A DNA stretch of 57,226 nt, taken from assembly GCF_020782245.1 (NCBI RefSeq), contig NZ_JAJGNP010000020.1:1-57226 (forward strand), in the 5' to 3' direction. The notes beneath the pieces were generated by a model. It did no database searches. It saw nothing but the letters and a program-made list of their open reading frames with translations, and was not told the DNA's origin. Below are positions 1 to 8,279 of the stretch, piece by piece. A program made the position numbers and the translations under genes. The stretch is from Sphingobium soli (lineage in GTDB: Bacteria; Pseudomonadota; Alphaproteobacteria; Sphingomonadales; Sphingomonadaceae). How positions within the stretch are numbered: the stretch's first letter is position 1; each line of letters starts with the position of its first letter.

Positions 1-75
1 GTGACACCCGAAACATAATCCGCAGACGGGTCACTTCTCGATGGAAAACCCGGGTCACTTCTCAGTGGAAATCAA
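1..75. mobile_element. Terminus of an IS21-like insertion sequence (remnant or edge)
   Basis: Two near-identical direct repeats, GGGTCACTTCTCGATGGAAA at 28-47 and GGGTCACTTCTCAGTGGAAA at 52-71, lie 24 bp apart. Tandem TnpA-binding repeats with a core of this type (GTCACTTCTC..TGGAAA) are typical of the ends of IS21-family elements, which I know from sphingomonad genomes. No transposase (istA/istB) lies inside the window, so either the element continues to the left or only its end remains. The family assignment rests on recall of the end motif, not on a search. Confidence 0.5.
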
Positions 76-162
76 CAACAAGGGTCCGAAGTTTGAAGGC
101 TGATCGCGCTGGGCTGATGTCGTCCATCCACGACTTTCCAGCGCGACCTATCATATGGTGGT

Positions 163-2094
163 TCAGTCTTGAATGATGGGCAGCCAGACGGCGCTGGCCG
201 CGTCGCCGCCCCGGTGGATCGTCTCGGTCGCCTTCATATAGTCTTCGGGCTTGGCCTCCATGATCGAGTTCACCCAGCTTTGCGGGTTGCGGTCGTAGAG
301 CGGAAACAGGCTCGACTGCACCTGCACCATGATCTTGTGACCCGGCAGGAACACATGGTCGACATTGGGCAGCGACCATTGGAAGGCATAAGTCTTCCCC
401 GACTCCAGCGGCGCGGGGGTGGAGAAGCCGTGGACATAGCGGCCGCGGAAAATCTCGATGCCGATGCCCAGTTGGTAGCCCGCCATGGCTGGATTGGCGG
501 AGTTCTCCTGAGGATAGACGTCGATCAGCTTGACGACGAAATCGCTGTCGCGCCCTGTGGTCGCAGCCCGCAGATCGACCTTGGGTGCCCCCTTGATATG
601 CACGGGCTTGTCGAGCGTGCCGGTTGTGTAGCTGAGCACATCCGGACGACCGTCGACGAAGCGCTGGTCATGCACCAGCCAGGTTCGCCATTCCTCACCC
701 TGCATATGGACCGGGCGCGGCAGCATCGGCACGGGCTTGGCAGGATCAGAGACATAGCTGTCACTGCCTGCCTCCGGCCTGGTCCAGGACAAGCCGAAAT
801 TGCTGCCGAGGTAAAGCGGCGTCGGCGTGCCCGCCGGCCATTGCTGCGACACCTCCCACTGATTTGCGCCGGTCGCATAGGTCAGCACGGGAGGGGTCGT
901 GCATGGTGGCGGATTGGATTTGAGATGGCAGTCCAGAAAAGGCTTCATGTACCGCGTGCGGAACTGCAACCCCGTGTCGCCTTCCCATTGCAACGGGCCA
1001 AGGGCGCGGGCTTCATAATTAACCTGGCTATGCCGCCAGGGACCGATGACGAGGCTGACCATGTCATTGGCCGCGTCCTGCTTTTCCAGCGCCCGGTAGA
1101 CAGCCGGGGCGCCATAGCTGTCTTCCTGGTCCCACTGGCCGACAACCAGCATAGTCGGAACCGTCAGCTTTCTCTTCTCCAGCAGCTTGTCGACCGCCTG
1201 CCCCTGCCACCATGCGTCATAGCTGGGATGCTCCAGCACCTTGCGCACCACGGGCAGGTCCAGCAGGCCGTAGGCCCTGGCATAGTCGGCCGCTGACCCC
1301 GCCTCCAGATAGGCGCTATATTCGTCGCCCGTCCCCTTGGGCACTGCCCCGCCGCCCTTCTTCACCGTCTGGCCCAGGTCATAATCGAAGCCGAAGGTGC
1401 GGAACGCGCCGTTGTGGAACCAGTCGTCGCCCATCCACCCGTCGACCATCGGGCTTTGCGGCACTGCGGCCTTGAGCGCCGGATGCGGGTCGATCAACGC
1501 CATGAGCGACGTGAAGCCGAGATAGGAGGAGCCGGTTATGCCGACCTTCCCGTTGCTCTCCTTCACATTCTTCACCAGCCAGTCGATCGTGTCATAGGCG
1601 TCGGTGGCGTGATCGACCTTGGTCGGGTTGAGCGGGCCGCGCAGCGGGCGGTTCATGACATAGTCGCCCTCCGACCCGTCAAGGCCGCGCACATCCTGAT
1701 AGACCCGGATATAGCCGTCATTGACGAACTCCGCGTCCATTACGGGCAGGATCTCCTCGATCTTCTGGCTGCGGTTGCGGCTGGTGGATTTGTCGGCATT
1801 ATAGGGCGTGCGGCTCAGCAGGATCGGCGCATCGCTCACGCCCTTGCGATACACGATAACGGTGTAGAGCTTCTTCCCGTCGCGCATCGGGATCATCACC
1901 ACTTTGCGCACATAGTCGGCCTGCGGGCGAACCCAGTCATAGGCCTTGACCTGCTCGTTCATCATCGTGTCAGTCAGCGGCGGCCGCTGCATCGGCGCTG
2001 CGGCGCCCCCCAGTACCCATCCGCAAAGGGACAGGCATAGTGCGCCGGCCAAGCGGTGACGAAAGGAAACTCCCAAACTGCTTTCATGCATCAT
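163..2094 (-). CDS. CocE/NonD-family secreted hydrolase (S15-type acyl-esterase/amidase)
   Basis: This 643-aa protein is an alpha/beta hydrolase of the CocE/NonD (X-Pro dipeptidyl-peptidase S15) type, the family of cocaine esterase, alpha-amino-acid ester hydrolases and glutaryl-7-ACA acylase. A signal peptide is visible (hydrophobic stretch about residues 15-33, ending GGAAAP). The nucleophile elbow GSSYLG places Ser at about residue 190, the Asp of GQWDQED is near 322, and the His of GPWRHSQ is near 355. The C-terminal half matches the beta-jelly-roll domain of the family. The frame is open further upstream, but I chose the ATG at 2094 because GGAAGGACAG precedes it and it avoids overlapping the upstream methyltransferase gene, which ends at 2126. 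It is probably the last gene of a minus-strand run with the methyltransferase and the peptidase remnant. The substrate is unknown, and a periplasmic location is inferred. Confidence 0.85.
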   Translation of the reverse strand: MMHESSLGVSFRHRLAGALCLSLCGWVLGGAAAPMQRPPLTDTMMNEQVKAYDWVRPQADYVRKVVMIPMRDGKKLYTVIVYRKGVSDAPILLSRTPYNADKSTSRNRSQKIEEILPVMDAEFVNDGYIRVYQDVRGLDGSEGDYVMNRPLRGPLNPTKVDHATDAYDTIDWLVKNVKESNGKVGITGSSYLGFTSLMALIDPHPALKAAVPQSPMVDGWMGDDWFHNGAFRTFGFDYDLGQTVKKGGGAVPKGTGDEYSAYLEAGSAADYARAYGLLDLPVVRKVLEHPSYDAWWQGQAVDKLLEKRKLTVPTMLVVGQWDQEDSYGAPAVYRALEKQDAANDMVSLVIGPWRHSQVNYEARALGPLQWEGDTGLQFRTRYMKPFLDCHLKSNPPPCTTPPVLTYATGANQWEVSQQWPAGTPTPLYLGSNFGLSWTRPEAGSDSYVSDPAKPVPMLPRPVHMQGEEWRTWLVHDQRFVDGRPDVLSYTTGTLDKPVHIKGAPKVDLRAATTGRDSDFVVKLIDVYPQENSANPAMAGYQLGIGIEIFRGRYVHGFSTPAPLESGKTYAFQWSLPNVDHVFLPGHKIMVQVQSSLFPLYDRNPQSWVNSIMEAKPEDYMKATETIHRGGDAASAVWLPIIQD

Positions 2095-2125
2095 CTTTGC
2101 TGTCCTTCCGTCACGATGCGCCATC

Positions 2126-2950
2126 TTATGCGGCTGCACGCCCCTTATTGCCCGGCTTGGTCGCGACCGCCAGATGCGCCTTCCCCGGCATGCGGATGAG
2201 ATCGCCATCGCGCCAAGGATCCAGCATGGTTTGCGCCTGCGCGATGACGGCGCGGCGCTCGCTTTCGCTCAGCCCGGCGATCAACGGGTTTGACCCGATC
2301 ATCGCGCTGTCATGGGTCAAAATGCCCGCTGGCAGCACAATGTCATGAGTCCGGCTGTGCAGCGTGACGTGCGCCTGCCCTGCTGCTTCGCACGCGGCAA
2401 TAATGCAATCGCCCTCATGCAGGGCCATCATGCCAGGCATATCCATGTCGATCGCAATGTCTGGCCATAGGGCCAGCCGCGCCTCCGCCAATAGCTGGTT
2501 CGGACCAAATCCATAGGGATTGGCCGCTACCCCAAGGACGGCGAGGCCGCCGGGGCGCAGCACGCGCGCCATTTCGGCAAGGCCCGCCCGCCAATCAGGG
2601 AAAAGCGGCACGCCGAATACCGAGCAGACGCGGTCAAACGAGTCTGAGGACAGATCGAGCGCCTGACCGTTCGTCTGCCGCGCCGTAATGGCAAGTCCAT
2701 CAGACCGGCCAGCGAGCCGATCTATCATCGTCGCGGAAAAATCGATGGCGGTCACCTGCGCGCCTTCTGCCGCTGCGGCGAGCGCCAGCGCGCCGGGCCC
2801 CGTCGCGATATCAAGCAGGGACATGCCCGTTTCGATCTCGGCCAGCGCCACGGCATCGCGGCAAAATTGTGCGGTGAACGGTTCCGCGCCCACGATGTAG
2901 GCATCCGCCGTCTCGTCCCAATAGGCAGCGGTTTGAATGGGTTGCGTCAC
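2126..2950 (-). CDS. Class I SAM-dependent methyltransferase
   Basis: This 274-aa protein is a soluble class I methyltransferase of the UbiE/Methyltransf_11 type. Motif I reads LLDIATGPGALAL at about residues 45-57, with the Asp and the G-P-G loop that bind S-adenosylmethionine. The next acidic position (VTAIDFSATMID) follows at the expected distance, and VLRPGGLAVLGV is the usual post-motif III strand. The start is a GTG at 2950. It sits one base after the TGA of the upstream S46 peptidase remnant (2952-2954), so translation was probably coupled to that gene. The frame is open upstream, but that part would lie inside the peptidase gene. The methyl acceptor cannot be deduced. Confidence 0.8.
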   Translation of the reverse strand: MTQPIQTAAYWDETADAYIVGAEPFTAQFCRDAVALAEIETGMSLLDIATGPGALALAAAAEGAQVTAIDFSATMIDRLAGRSDGLAITARQTNGQALDLSSDSFDRVCSVFGVPLFPDWRAGLAEMARVLRPGGLAVLGVAANPYGFGPNQLLAEARLALWPDIAIDMDMPGMMALHEGDCIIAACEAAGQAHVTLHSRTHDIVLPAGILTHDSAMIGSNPLIAGLSESERRAVIAQAQTMLDPWRDGDLIRMPGKAHLAVATKPGNKGRAAA

Positions 2951-2951
2951 C

Positions 2952-3962
2952 TCAGCGCGCCTTGAGTTCAGCGACCAGAGCGGGCGCGGGATAGAGTTTT
3001 TCCAGCGCCTCCTGCACCGCATCGGTCGACACGACCACGGTGCGGTTCAACGCCGGATCATATCCATAATTGCCGCCCAGCGAATGGATGTTGCCATCGA
3101 ACGCCGCGCCGATCACCGCCCCGCTGCGGTCGATGACGGGACTGCCCGAATTCCCGCCGATAATGTCGTTGGTAGTCACGAAATCATAGGTCGTGGCGGG
3201 ATCGATCGCCTTGCGGTTGGCGGCGAAGGCGGTCGGCAGGTCGAACGGTGCGCTCCCGGTCGCGCGGTCGAATGTGCCCCCCATGGTCGTGGCATAGGGA
3301 ACGGCCTTGCCCCGTTCGGTCCAGCCTTTCACCTGTCCATAGCTGATCCGCAGAGTGAAGGTCGCGTCGGGGTAGAGCGCGTTGCCATAGGCCGCAAAGC
3401 GCGCCCCGGCGAGCTTGCCCCCGGCAGCCGTCAGCGGCCCCTGATAATTTTCGTCCACCTGGCGCTTGAGAGCGCGCTGGCGCGGTTCGAGCTTGAGGGC
3501 ATATTGGATCAGCGGATCCTTTGACGCCTCAATCGCCTGCAACCCGCCTTCCCATAGCTGGCGACGATAGTCGGGATCGGCCAGGCGCGTCTGCGACACC
3601 AGCCGCTCGGCCAGTTGTTCGGGACTTTCCTTGCCCAGCAGCAACTGCGTGTCCGCATCGTCCACGCCCAGATATTCGCGCGCCTTGGACAGGCTCCAGG
3701 ACAATTGCAGCTTTTCCAGCCAAGGATAGAGCGGGCGCTTGTCCAATATCTGCTTTTCCAGCAGCGGCAGCGCGCTGTCGGTATAGCCTGGCAGGCGCTC
3801 TTCGTTCGGTTTGGCCCTTTCCTTCGCCGCCATGACCAGAGCCTCGGCATAACCATAAAGATCACTCGATGGCGTTATGAACCGATAGGGAAGATAGAGC
3901 GGGCGATAGGCCTGCACCGCCGCACTCACATCCGCCCATGGGTCGCCAATCGCCGCATTGCG
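2952..3962 (-). pseudogene. S46-family serine peptidase (DPP7/DPP11-like), 5'-truncated remnant
   Basis: About 335 codons match the C-terminal half of an S46 dipeptidyl-peptidase (normally about 700 aa, periplasmic). GDPWADV and [10 protein letters not shown] open the surviving part. TTNDIIGGNSGSPVID near the end carries the catalytic Ser in GGNSGSPV. The N-terminal half, with the signal peptide and the catalytic His and Asp, is absent. At about 3955-3970 the sequence switches abruptly into the 3' end of a CobW gene read in another frame. No start codon or RBS belongs to the surviving frame; the long open frame upstream is the CobW gene read out of frame. This is most simply a deletion that removed the front of the peptidase and the back of cobW. 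Confidence 0.75.
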
Positions 3963-4538
3963 ACACGGCGCTCGCCTTGTTGATGACGACCACGTCAGCA
4001 AACTCGATCTGCTCGACCAGCAAGCCGACCAGGCTGCGGGTATCGTCCTCGCCCAGGCTCTCGCCACGGTCGGCGAGAAAATCCTGGCTCGAATAGTCGG
4101 CGAGCAGATTGAGCGCGTCGACTACCGTAACCATCGTGTCGAGCCGCGCGACATCGCCCAGGCAATTGCCATCCTCGTCGCGGAAGGAGAAGGTAGTCGC
4201 CACCGGCAGAGGCTCGGAAATGCCGGTGCTCTCGATCACCAGCGCATCGAACCGGCCCGCCTCGGCAAGCGCGCGCACTTCCTTCAAAAGGTCATCGCGC
4301 AAGGTGCAGCAGATGCAACCATTGGTCATCTCGACCAACGCCTCCTCGCTGCGCGACAGCGCCGCGTCGCCGCCGCGCACCAGATCGGCGTCGATATTGA
4401 CCTCCGACATGTCGTTGACGATCACGGCAACGCGTCGCCCCTCACGATTGGCGAGAATATGATTGAGCGTCGTCGTCTTGCCCGCGCCCAGAAAGCCGGA
4501 CAGTACCGTGACCGGGAGCCGATTGTCAGTGAAGCCAT
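3963..4538 (-). pseudogene. CobW/COG0523 G3E GTPase (zinc metallochaperone type), truncated and frameshifted
   Basis: This is the N-terminal GTPase half of a COG0523 protein. Walker A is GFLGAGKTT (about 4475-4500), followed by [12 protein letters not shown], the metal-binding signature [12 protein letters not shown] (CxCC) and the switch region [12 protein letters not shown]. The protein stops matching after [11 protein letters not shown], where the sequence enters the S46 peptidase remnant out of frame, so the C-terminal domain is missing. The 5' end is also damaged. The only suitable ATG (4538) is one base out of frame with Walker A, and an in-frame TAA lies just upstream, so one base seems lost near 4525. 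COG0523 proteins with Zur boxes supply zinc under starvation. The gene is probably dead, but its promoter still carries a Zur-like box. Confidence 0.75.
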
Positions 4539-4554
4539 ATTCTATCCTTGACCT

Positions 4555-4576
4555 TTATGTGACGGTATATCATTTC
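4555..4576 (-). promoter_or_regulatory. Zur-like operator upstream of the cobW remnant
   Basis: On the minus strand the sequence GAAATGATATACCGTCAC begins 38 bp upstream of the damaged cobW ATG. Its left half closely resembles the GAAATGTTATA half-site of known proteobacterial Zur operators, and the right half is degenerate. Similar sites lie upstream of the two nearby TonB receptors. The call is by motif resemblance and context only. Confidence 0.4.
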
Positions 4577-4580
4577 TCGA

Positions 4581-4876
4581 TACGGCGAAGGACACAGGAT
4601 GTCCAGCGTCAGTCAGAAATTGTTATGAATGTCTTTCCCCCGAAACAAAGCCTCCCCGACGAACCAGCGCGTGCACCCCTTTGTATGCTTTATCCCTTTG
4701 GCTCGCCGCCGCTTTTAGCCATGCAGCTACGCGCCCTGACGCCTATGTGGCCTGATCGGACCGCTCATATCTGGGCGCGTGTTTTCGAAGCACCTGCCAC
4801 CCTGCTTGCGCAGCCCATGGTTATAAGCGCCCGGCATGCGTACCCTCCCCCGACTTTAATATTGGTGGCGAGTCGA
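4581..4876. other. Non-coding stretch, no supported feature
   Basis: About 300 bp lie between the cobW remnant promoter and the end of the receptor-methyltransferase gene. Open frames here are short, lack ribosome binding sites and resemble nothing I recognise. No hairpin followed by a T-run was seen. Confidence 0.5.
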
Positions 4877-7738
4877 TCAGCCTTTCTCAGCAGCGATCAC
4901 ATAGTCGAAGCCATGGCGCAGCCCGCCGTCGCGCCCGATTATGGCCAAAGCGTCCTGTCGCAAGGCTTCGCCCCGCGCATGTAATGCCGCCGCCAGTGAC
5001 CGATCCCCAAGCCTCGAAAGCCGCGACGCGCACATGTCGATCTGGCTGTTCACAAACTTCTCTTGGTAACGGATGGGGAAACGATGCGCGCTGACGACGC
5101 GAAAACCCGACGCCGTCATCTGTTCCAGCACCCATTCCATCGGAAATTCGCGGTAGGGTCGCTCGCCCGCTTGCAGCAACACGGCGTCGCGCCATCGCCC
5201 GATGTCACACAGGATGCGGCCGTCGGGTGTCTCCGGTCGTTCAGCGACATAGGGCTCAAGGCCGACCAGATAGAGCCGCCCGCGCGCCAATGTCCGCAGC
5301 CGGGCGAACATCCGTTCCTGAAAATAGGGTGCGAAGCCTTCGATCGCCCCGATCAGATAGTCGGCGAGAATGGTATCGAAACGCTCGCCTGCCAGCAGCG
5401 TCGGGTTGGCCCAGTTACCAAGGATGATCCTGTCCTGCGGTCGGCGAACGCGATCCGATGCGTCACGCACCTGAACGGCATGGCCCGCCGCGCCGGTGAC
5501 GGCGACCCAGCGATCGGTCGCAAGCCCTGACACCCAGCCGATCGAATTGGTGCCCGTTCCCGCGTCCAGAAAGGTGCCCCAAGGCCGATCGCCCTGGAGC
5601 ATCTCGATATGGCGGAACAGCGCGGACGGTCGCCGCGCTGTTCCTTTCGTCTTGCTCAGAATGCCCCCCCGCAGGCCGAACAAGAAGTTGCGGCCGCGCA
5701 ACGGAGAAAAGGTCTTGATGAACGAGCTATGGTTATATGCCAACTCGTTGGTCAGGTTGGTGCCGCGCACGAACAGTTCCGCGCTGCGCTTGTCCCCCAG
5801 TTCGACGCGATAGGCGAGCGTCGCATTCACCATGTCATAGCCCGGCGTGCGCGTTTCAAAGGCTGCGATCCGGTCCTGTTCGAACACATGATAATATTCC
5901 GCATCCGCCGTGAACGGCCCGACATGCACATCGCCGCGTGCGCCAAGGCGCCCGGCCGGAATACGCGGCAGGTCACCGCCACCATTTTTCAGCTTGGCGC
6001 GAACATAGTCGCCGAACACCGACAGGGCGAACTGATCGTTGAAGGCATGGCGCACTTCCCCATCGATGCCGGTGAAGGTCGCCTCTGCCCCGGCATAGCG
6101 GATCAGACGGAAATCTTCGAACTGGTCGAGCGTCTGGGCGTAGATATAATTATCGAAGTCCTGATGATAGGCGCCGATGGTGAAGGTTGTCGGCCCTGCC
6201 GTCTTGCGCAGCGTCAGGTTGACCGAATTCGCCTTTTCAACGCCTTGCGATACTTTTTCGGCAAGGCGGCTGTTGCCGCTGACGATCCCGATCTCATAGG
6301 TGTTGGTCGCAAGGTGCAGGCCATAGGCATAAAGTTCCTGCACCGAAGGCGCGCGTTCGGTATGCGCCAGCGACAGGGCCAGCGAGTAGTCGCTGCCTAT
6401 GCTCCAGATCGCGGCGGCTGACGCCGAAAAGGGCTTGTGCCTGATCGAGGGATAGCGCGTGATCAGCGACTTCACCGTCTGCCATTCCTGTCGGGCGGCC
6501 GCCTCCAGCCGGACATTGCCAAGCGAATAAGTCTCCAGCAGGAAAATCGCGGTATTGCTGGAGTCCGTATTCAGCGTGTGCGTCACACCGCCGCTGATCG
6601 CCTGGAACCGGCTGCCGCTCTGTTGGATGCCGAACGTACCGCGCAAGCCCCCCAGCGGCGCATGAGTCAGTTCCACACGCAGGTCGTGGGCCTTGTTGAG
6701 GAAGGTGTTTTCCGCTTCCCCATCCTCGATCTCGTCATGCGCATAGTCGGTGAAGGACAGGCGGAAGCGTACCTTCTCCAGCGCGGGCACAGGATTGTTA
6801 TAATCGCTGCGAATGTCGAAGCGATTGCTGCGCAGCTTTACGAATGGCACTTCCTCCTCATGGTCGTGTTCATGATCATGGTCGTGATCATGCTCCTCTT
6901 CTTCTCCATGACTGCCGCAATGCAGGCTGATGCCATGGGGATGGCAGCTTTCATAATCATGATTGTGGCCCGGCACGCCATATTCATTACGCTGGCGGGT
7001 ATAAGCAACGCCCAGATAGCCGTCCGGGCCGATCCAACTTCCCCCGACACTGACGGTCGATGTGTCATTGTAGGAGCCATGCACTCTGTCCTCCCCAAAG
7101 GCGCGAGGCACCCGATAGTCGTCGGAGCGGCGGTGGACGCCCTCCACCCGCAGAGCCAGTGGCCCGGCGCCGACCGTTGCACCGCCTACCAGGCTGCGCT
7201 CATCATCACCGGTGCCCAGCCGCCCTTCGGCTGCACCGGTGATGCCGCCCTCCGGAACATAGGTCGGAACCTTCTCGTCGAGCAGGTTGACCCCGCCGCC
7301 GATTGCGCCACTGCCATAGAGCAGGGTCGCCGGACCGCGCAGCACCTCGATCCCGCGCAGCAATAGCGGTTCGCCCGTGACATTATGGTCCGGCGAGATC
7401 GCCGAGGCGTCCTGCACATTGGCGCTGTCGCTCAGCACCTGCACGCGGGGCGAGGATTGGCCGCGAATGATCGGACGGCTGGCGCCGCCGCCGAAATTTT
7501 CGAAATTGATCCCCGGCTGACCTGCCAGCGTCTCGCCAAGCGTTGCGGCGCGCCGGTGAATCAGTTCTGCCCCCGTGAGTGTCACGACCGGCGTGGTGGT
7601 CTCATCAGCCTTCTGCCCCAAAGGAGCAGCCGTAACAACGATATCCCCCTGGCCATGCCCGCCTGCCTGAGCAAGGGCGATGCCGGGGGTGATCGCAATG
7701 ATCGATACGGCGCACAAATGGTGAAGGTGATTTCTCAC
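4877..7738 (-). CDS. ZnuD-like TonB-dependent receptor fused in frame to a class I methyltransferase
   Basis: Residues 1-23 are a signal peptide (ending GIALAQA). A plug domain follows (GDIVVTAAP... IEVLRGPATLLYGSGAIGG), then a beta-barrel up to about residue 690. A His/Asp/Glu-rich loop at about 260-297 (core HDHDHDHEHDH, with nearby Cys and His) is the hallmark of ZnuD-type zinc receptors. From about residue 694 to 953 the protein is a methyltransferase (motif I TFLDAGTGTNS at about 720-730). The junction lies on a run of seven C (5664-5670, plus strand). With six, the receptor would end in the classic barrel terminus LRGAF followed by TGA (5658-5656), and the methyltransferase would be a separate gene. 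I therefore suspect a one-base change, slippage or sequencing error rather than a working 953-aa fusion. A barrel must end in its last strand, so the fused enzyme would be misplaced. The promoter holds a Zur-like palindrome. Confidence 0.85.
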   Translation of the reverse strand: MRNHLHHLCAVSIIAITPGIALAQAGGHGQGDIVVTAAPLGQKADETTTPVVTLTGAELIHRRAATLGETLAGQPGINFENFGGGASRPIIRGQSSPRVQVLSDSANVQDASAISPDHNVTGEPLLLRGIEVLRGPATLLYGSGAIGGGVNLLDEKVPTYVPEGGITGAAEGRLGTGDDERSLVGGATVGAGPLALRVEGVHRRSDDYRVPRAFGEDRVHGSYNDTSTVSVGGSWIGPDGYLGVAYTRQRNEYGVPGHNHDYESCHPHGISLHCGSHGEEEEHDHDHDHEHDHEEEVPFVKLRSNRFDIRSDYNNPVPALEKVRFRLSFTDYAHDEIEDGEAENTFLNKAHDLRVELTHAPLGGLRGTFGIQQSGSRFQAISGGVTHTLNTDSSNTAIFLLETYSLGNVRLEAAARQEWQTVKSLITRYPSIRHKPFSASAAAIWSIGSDYSLALSLAHTERAPSVQELYAYGLHLATNTYEIGIVSGNSRLAEKVSQGVEKANSVNLTLRKTAGPTTFTIGAYHQDFDNYIYAQTLDQFEDFRLIRYAGAEATFTGIDGEVRHAFNDQFALSVFGDYVRAKLKNGGGDLPRIPAGRLGARGDVHVGPFTADAEYYHVFEQDRIAAFETRTPGYDMVNATLAYRVELGDKRSAELFVRGTNLTNELAYNHSSFIKTFSPLRGRNFLFGLRGGILSKTKGTARRPSALFRHIEMLQGDRPWGTFLDAGTGTNSIGWVSGLATDRWVAVTGAAGHAVQVRDASDRVRRPQDRIILGNWANPTLLAGERFDTILADYLIGAIEGFAPYFQERMFARLRTLARGRLYLVGLEPYVAERPETPDGRILCDIGRWRDAVLLQAGERPYREFPMEWVLEQMTASGFRVVSAHRFPIRYQEKFVNSQIDMCASRLSRLGDRSLAAALHARGEALRQDALAIIGRDGGLRHGFDYVIAAEKG

Positions 7739-7772
7739 GGAATGTCCCCTGTCGATGTTCTGAAGATGCGGC

Positions 7773-7794
7773 GTGATACGTAATATTATATCAC
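7773..7794. promoter_or_regulatory. AT-rich palindrome, candidate Zur box for the 7738 receptor
   Basis: GTGATA (7773-7778) and TATCAC (7789-7794) are perfect inverted repeats flanking the AT-rich core CGTAATATTA. The site lies 35-56 bp upstream of the receptor start codon, a position suited to repression. Size, AT content and half-sites are compatible with a Zur operator. The gene it precedes encodes a His-rich zinc-type receptor. Confidence 0.45.
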
Positions 7795-8170
7795 ATCACA
7801 ACCCTGAACTATGAACTATCACCCACGATAACGGTGTATTTCCATATAGTTACAGAATGTTTCTGGTGGCAGCCAAGATAGTAGAAGGACCGATGCTACC
7901 CTGCCACCTTATCGCGGGTCATTACGAATTGGCGGCTGATTTCACCGCAATTTCTCGCGATCAACATCGCCGATAGAAGAAAGGCGCCACGCCGCGTGTC
8001 TGGCCGGAAACGAGAGGATGAGGACCCTCGATCTTATCGGCGTAGGCCGCGATCAATAGATGCGGCACGCCAGGAGGCATCATTCACAATGGGCGGAAGT
8101 ACGTCGCCTAGCAGGATGAGGAGTGATGCAACCATCATACACTCAGCAGTATTTTGACACGATATGGCTA
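7795..8170. other. Divergent intergenic region between two TonB receptors
   Basis: This spacer separates the head-to-head receptor genes. I see no credible coding frame, no RNA gene and no terminator in it. It must hold both promoters, but clear -35/-10 pairs could not be fixed by eye. Confidence 0.5.
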
Positions 8171-8185
8171 TGATATGTTGTAACG
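8171..8185. promoter_or_regulatory. Candidate Zur half-site upstream of the 8280 receptor
   Basis: TGATATGTTGTAACG lies about 95 bp before the receptor start. It matches the ATGTTATAAC-type half of Zur operators with one mismatch. The second half is poor. Its weight comes from two other Zur-like sites at neighbouring genes of related function. Confidence 0.35.
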
Positions 8186-8279
8186 CGCAATAAAGGAGCA
8201 TAAGAGACCCGCAACAGGGGAAAGCGCCTTGAGCGCAGTCAGGAGAGGATCCGAGGTTCGGATCAAAAAAGGGTACCCC

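Noticed and set aside
4463..4984. A 173-codon plus-strand frame bridging cobW remnant and receptor gene end
   Set aside because: It has no ribosome site and no recognisable domain, and both ends are antisense to known genes.
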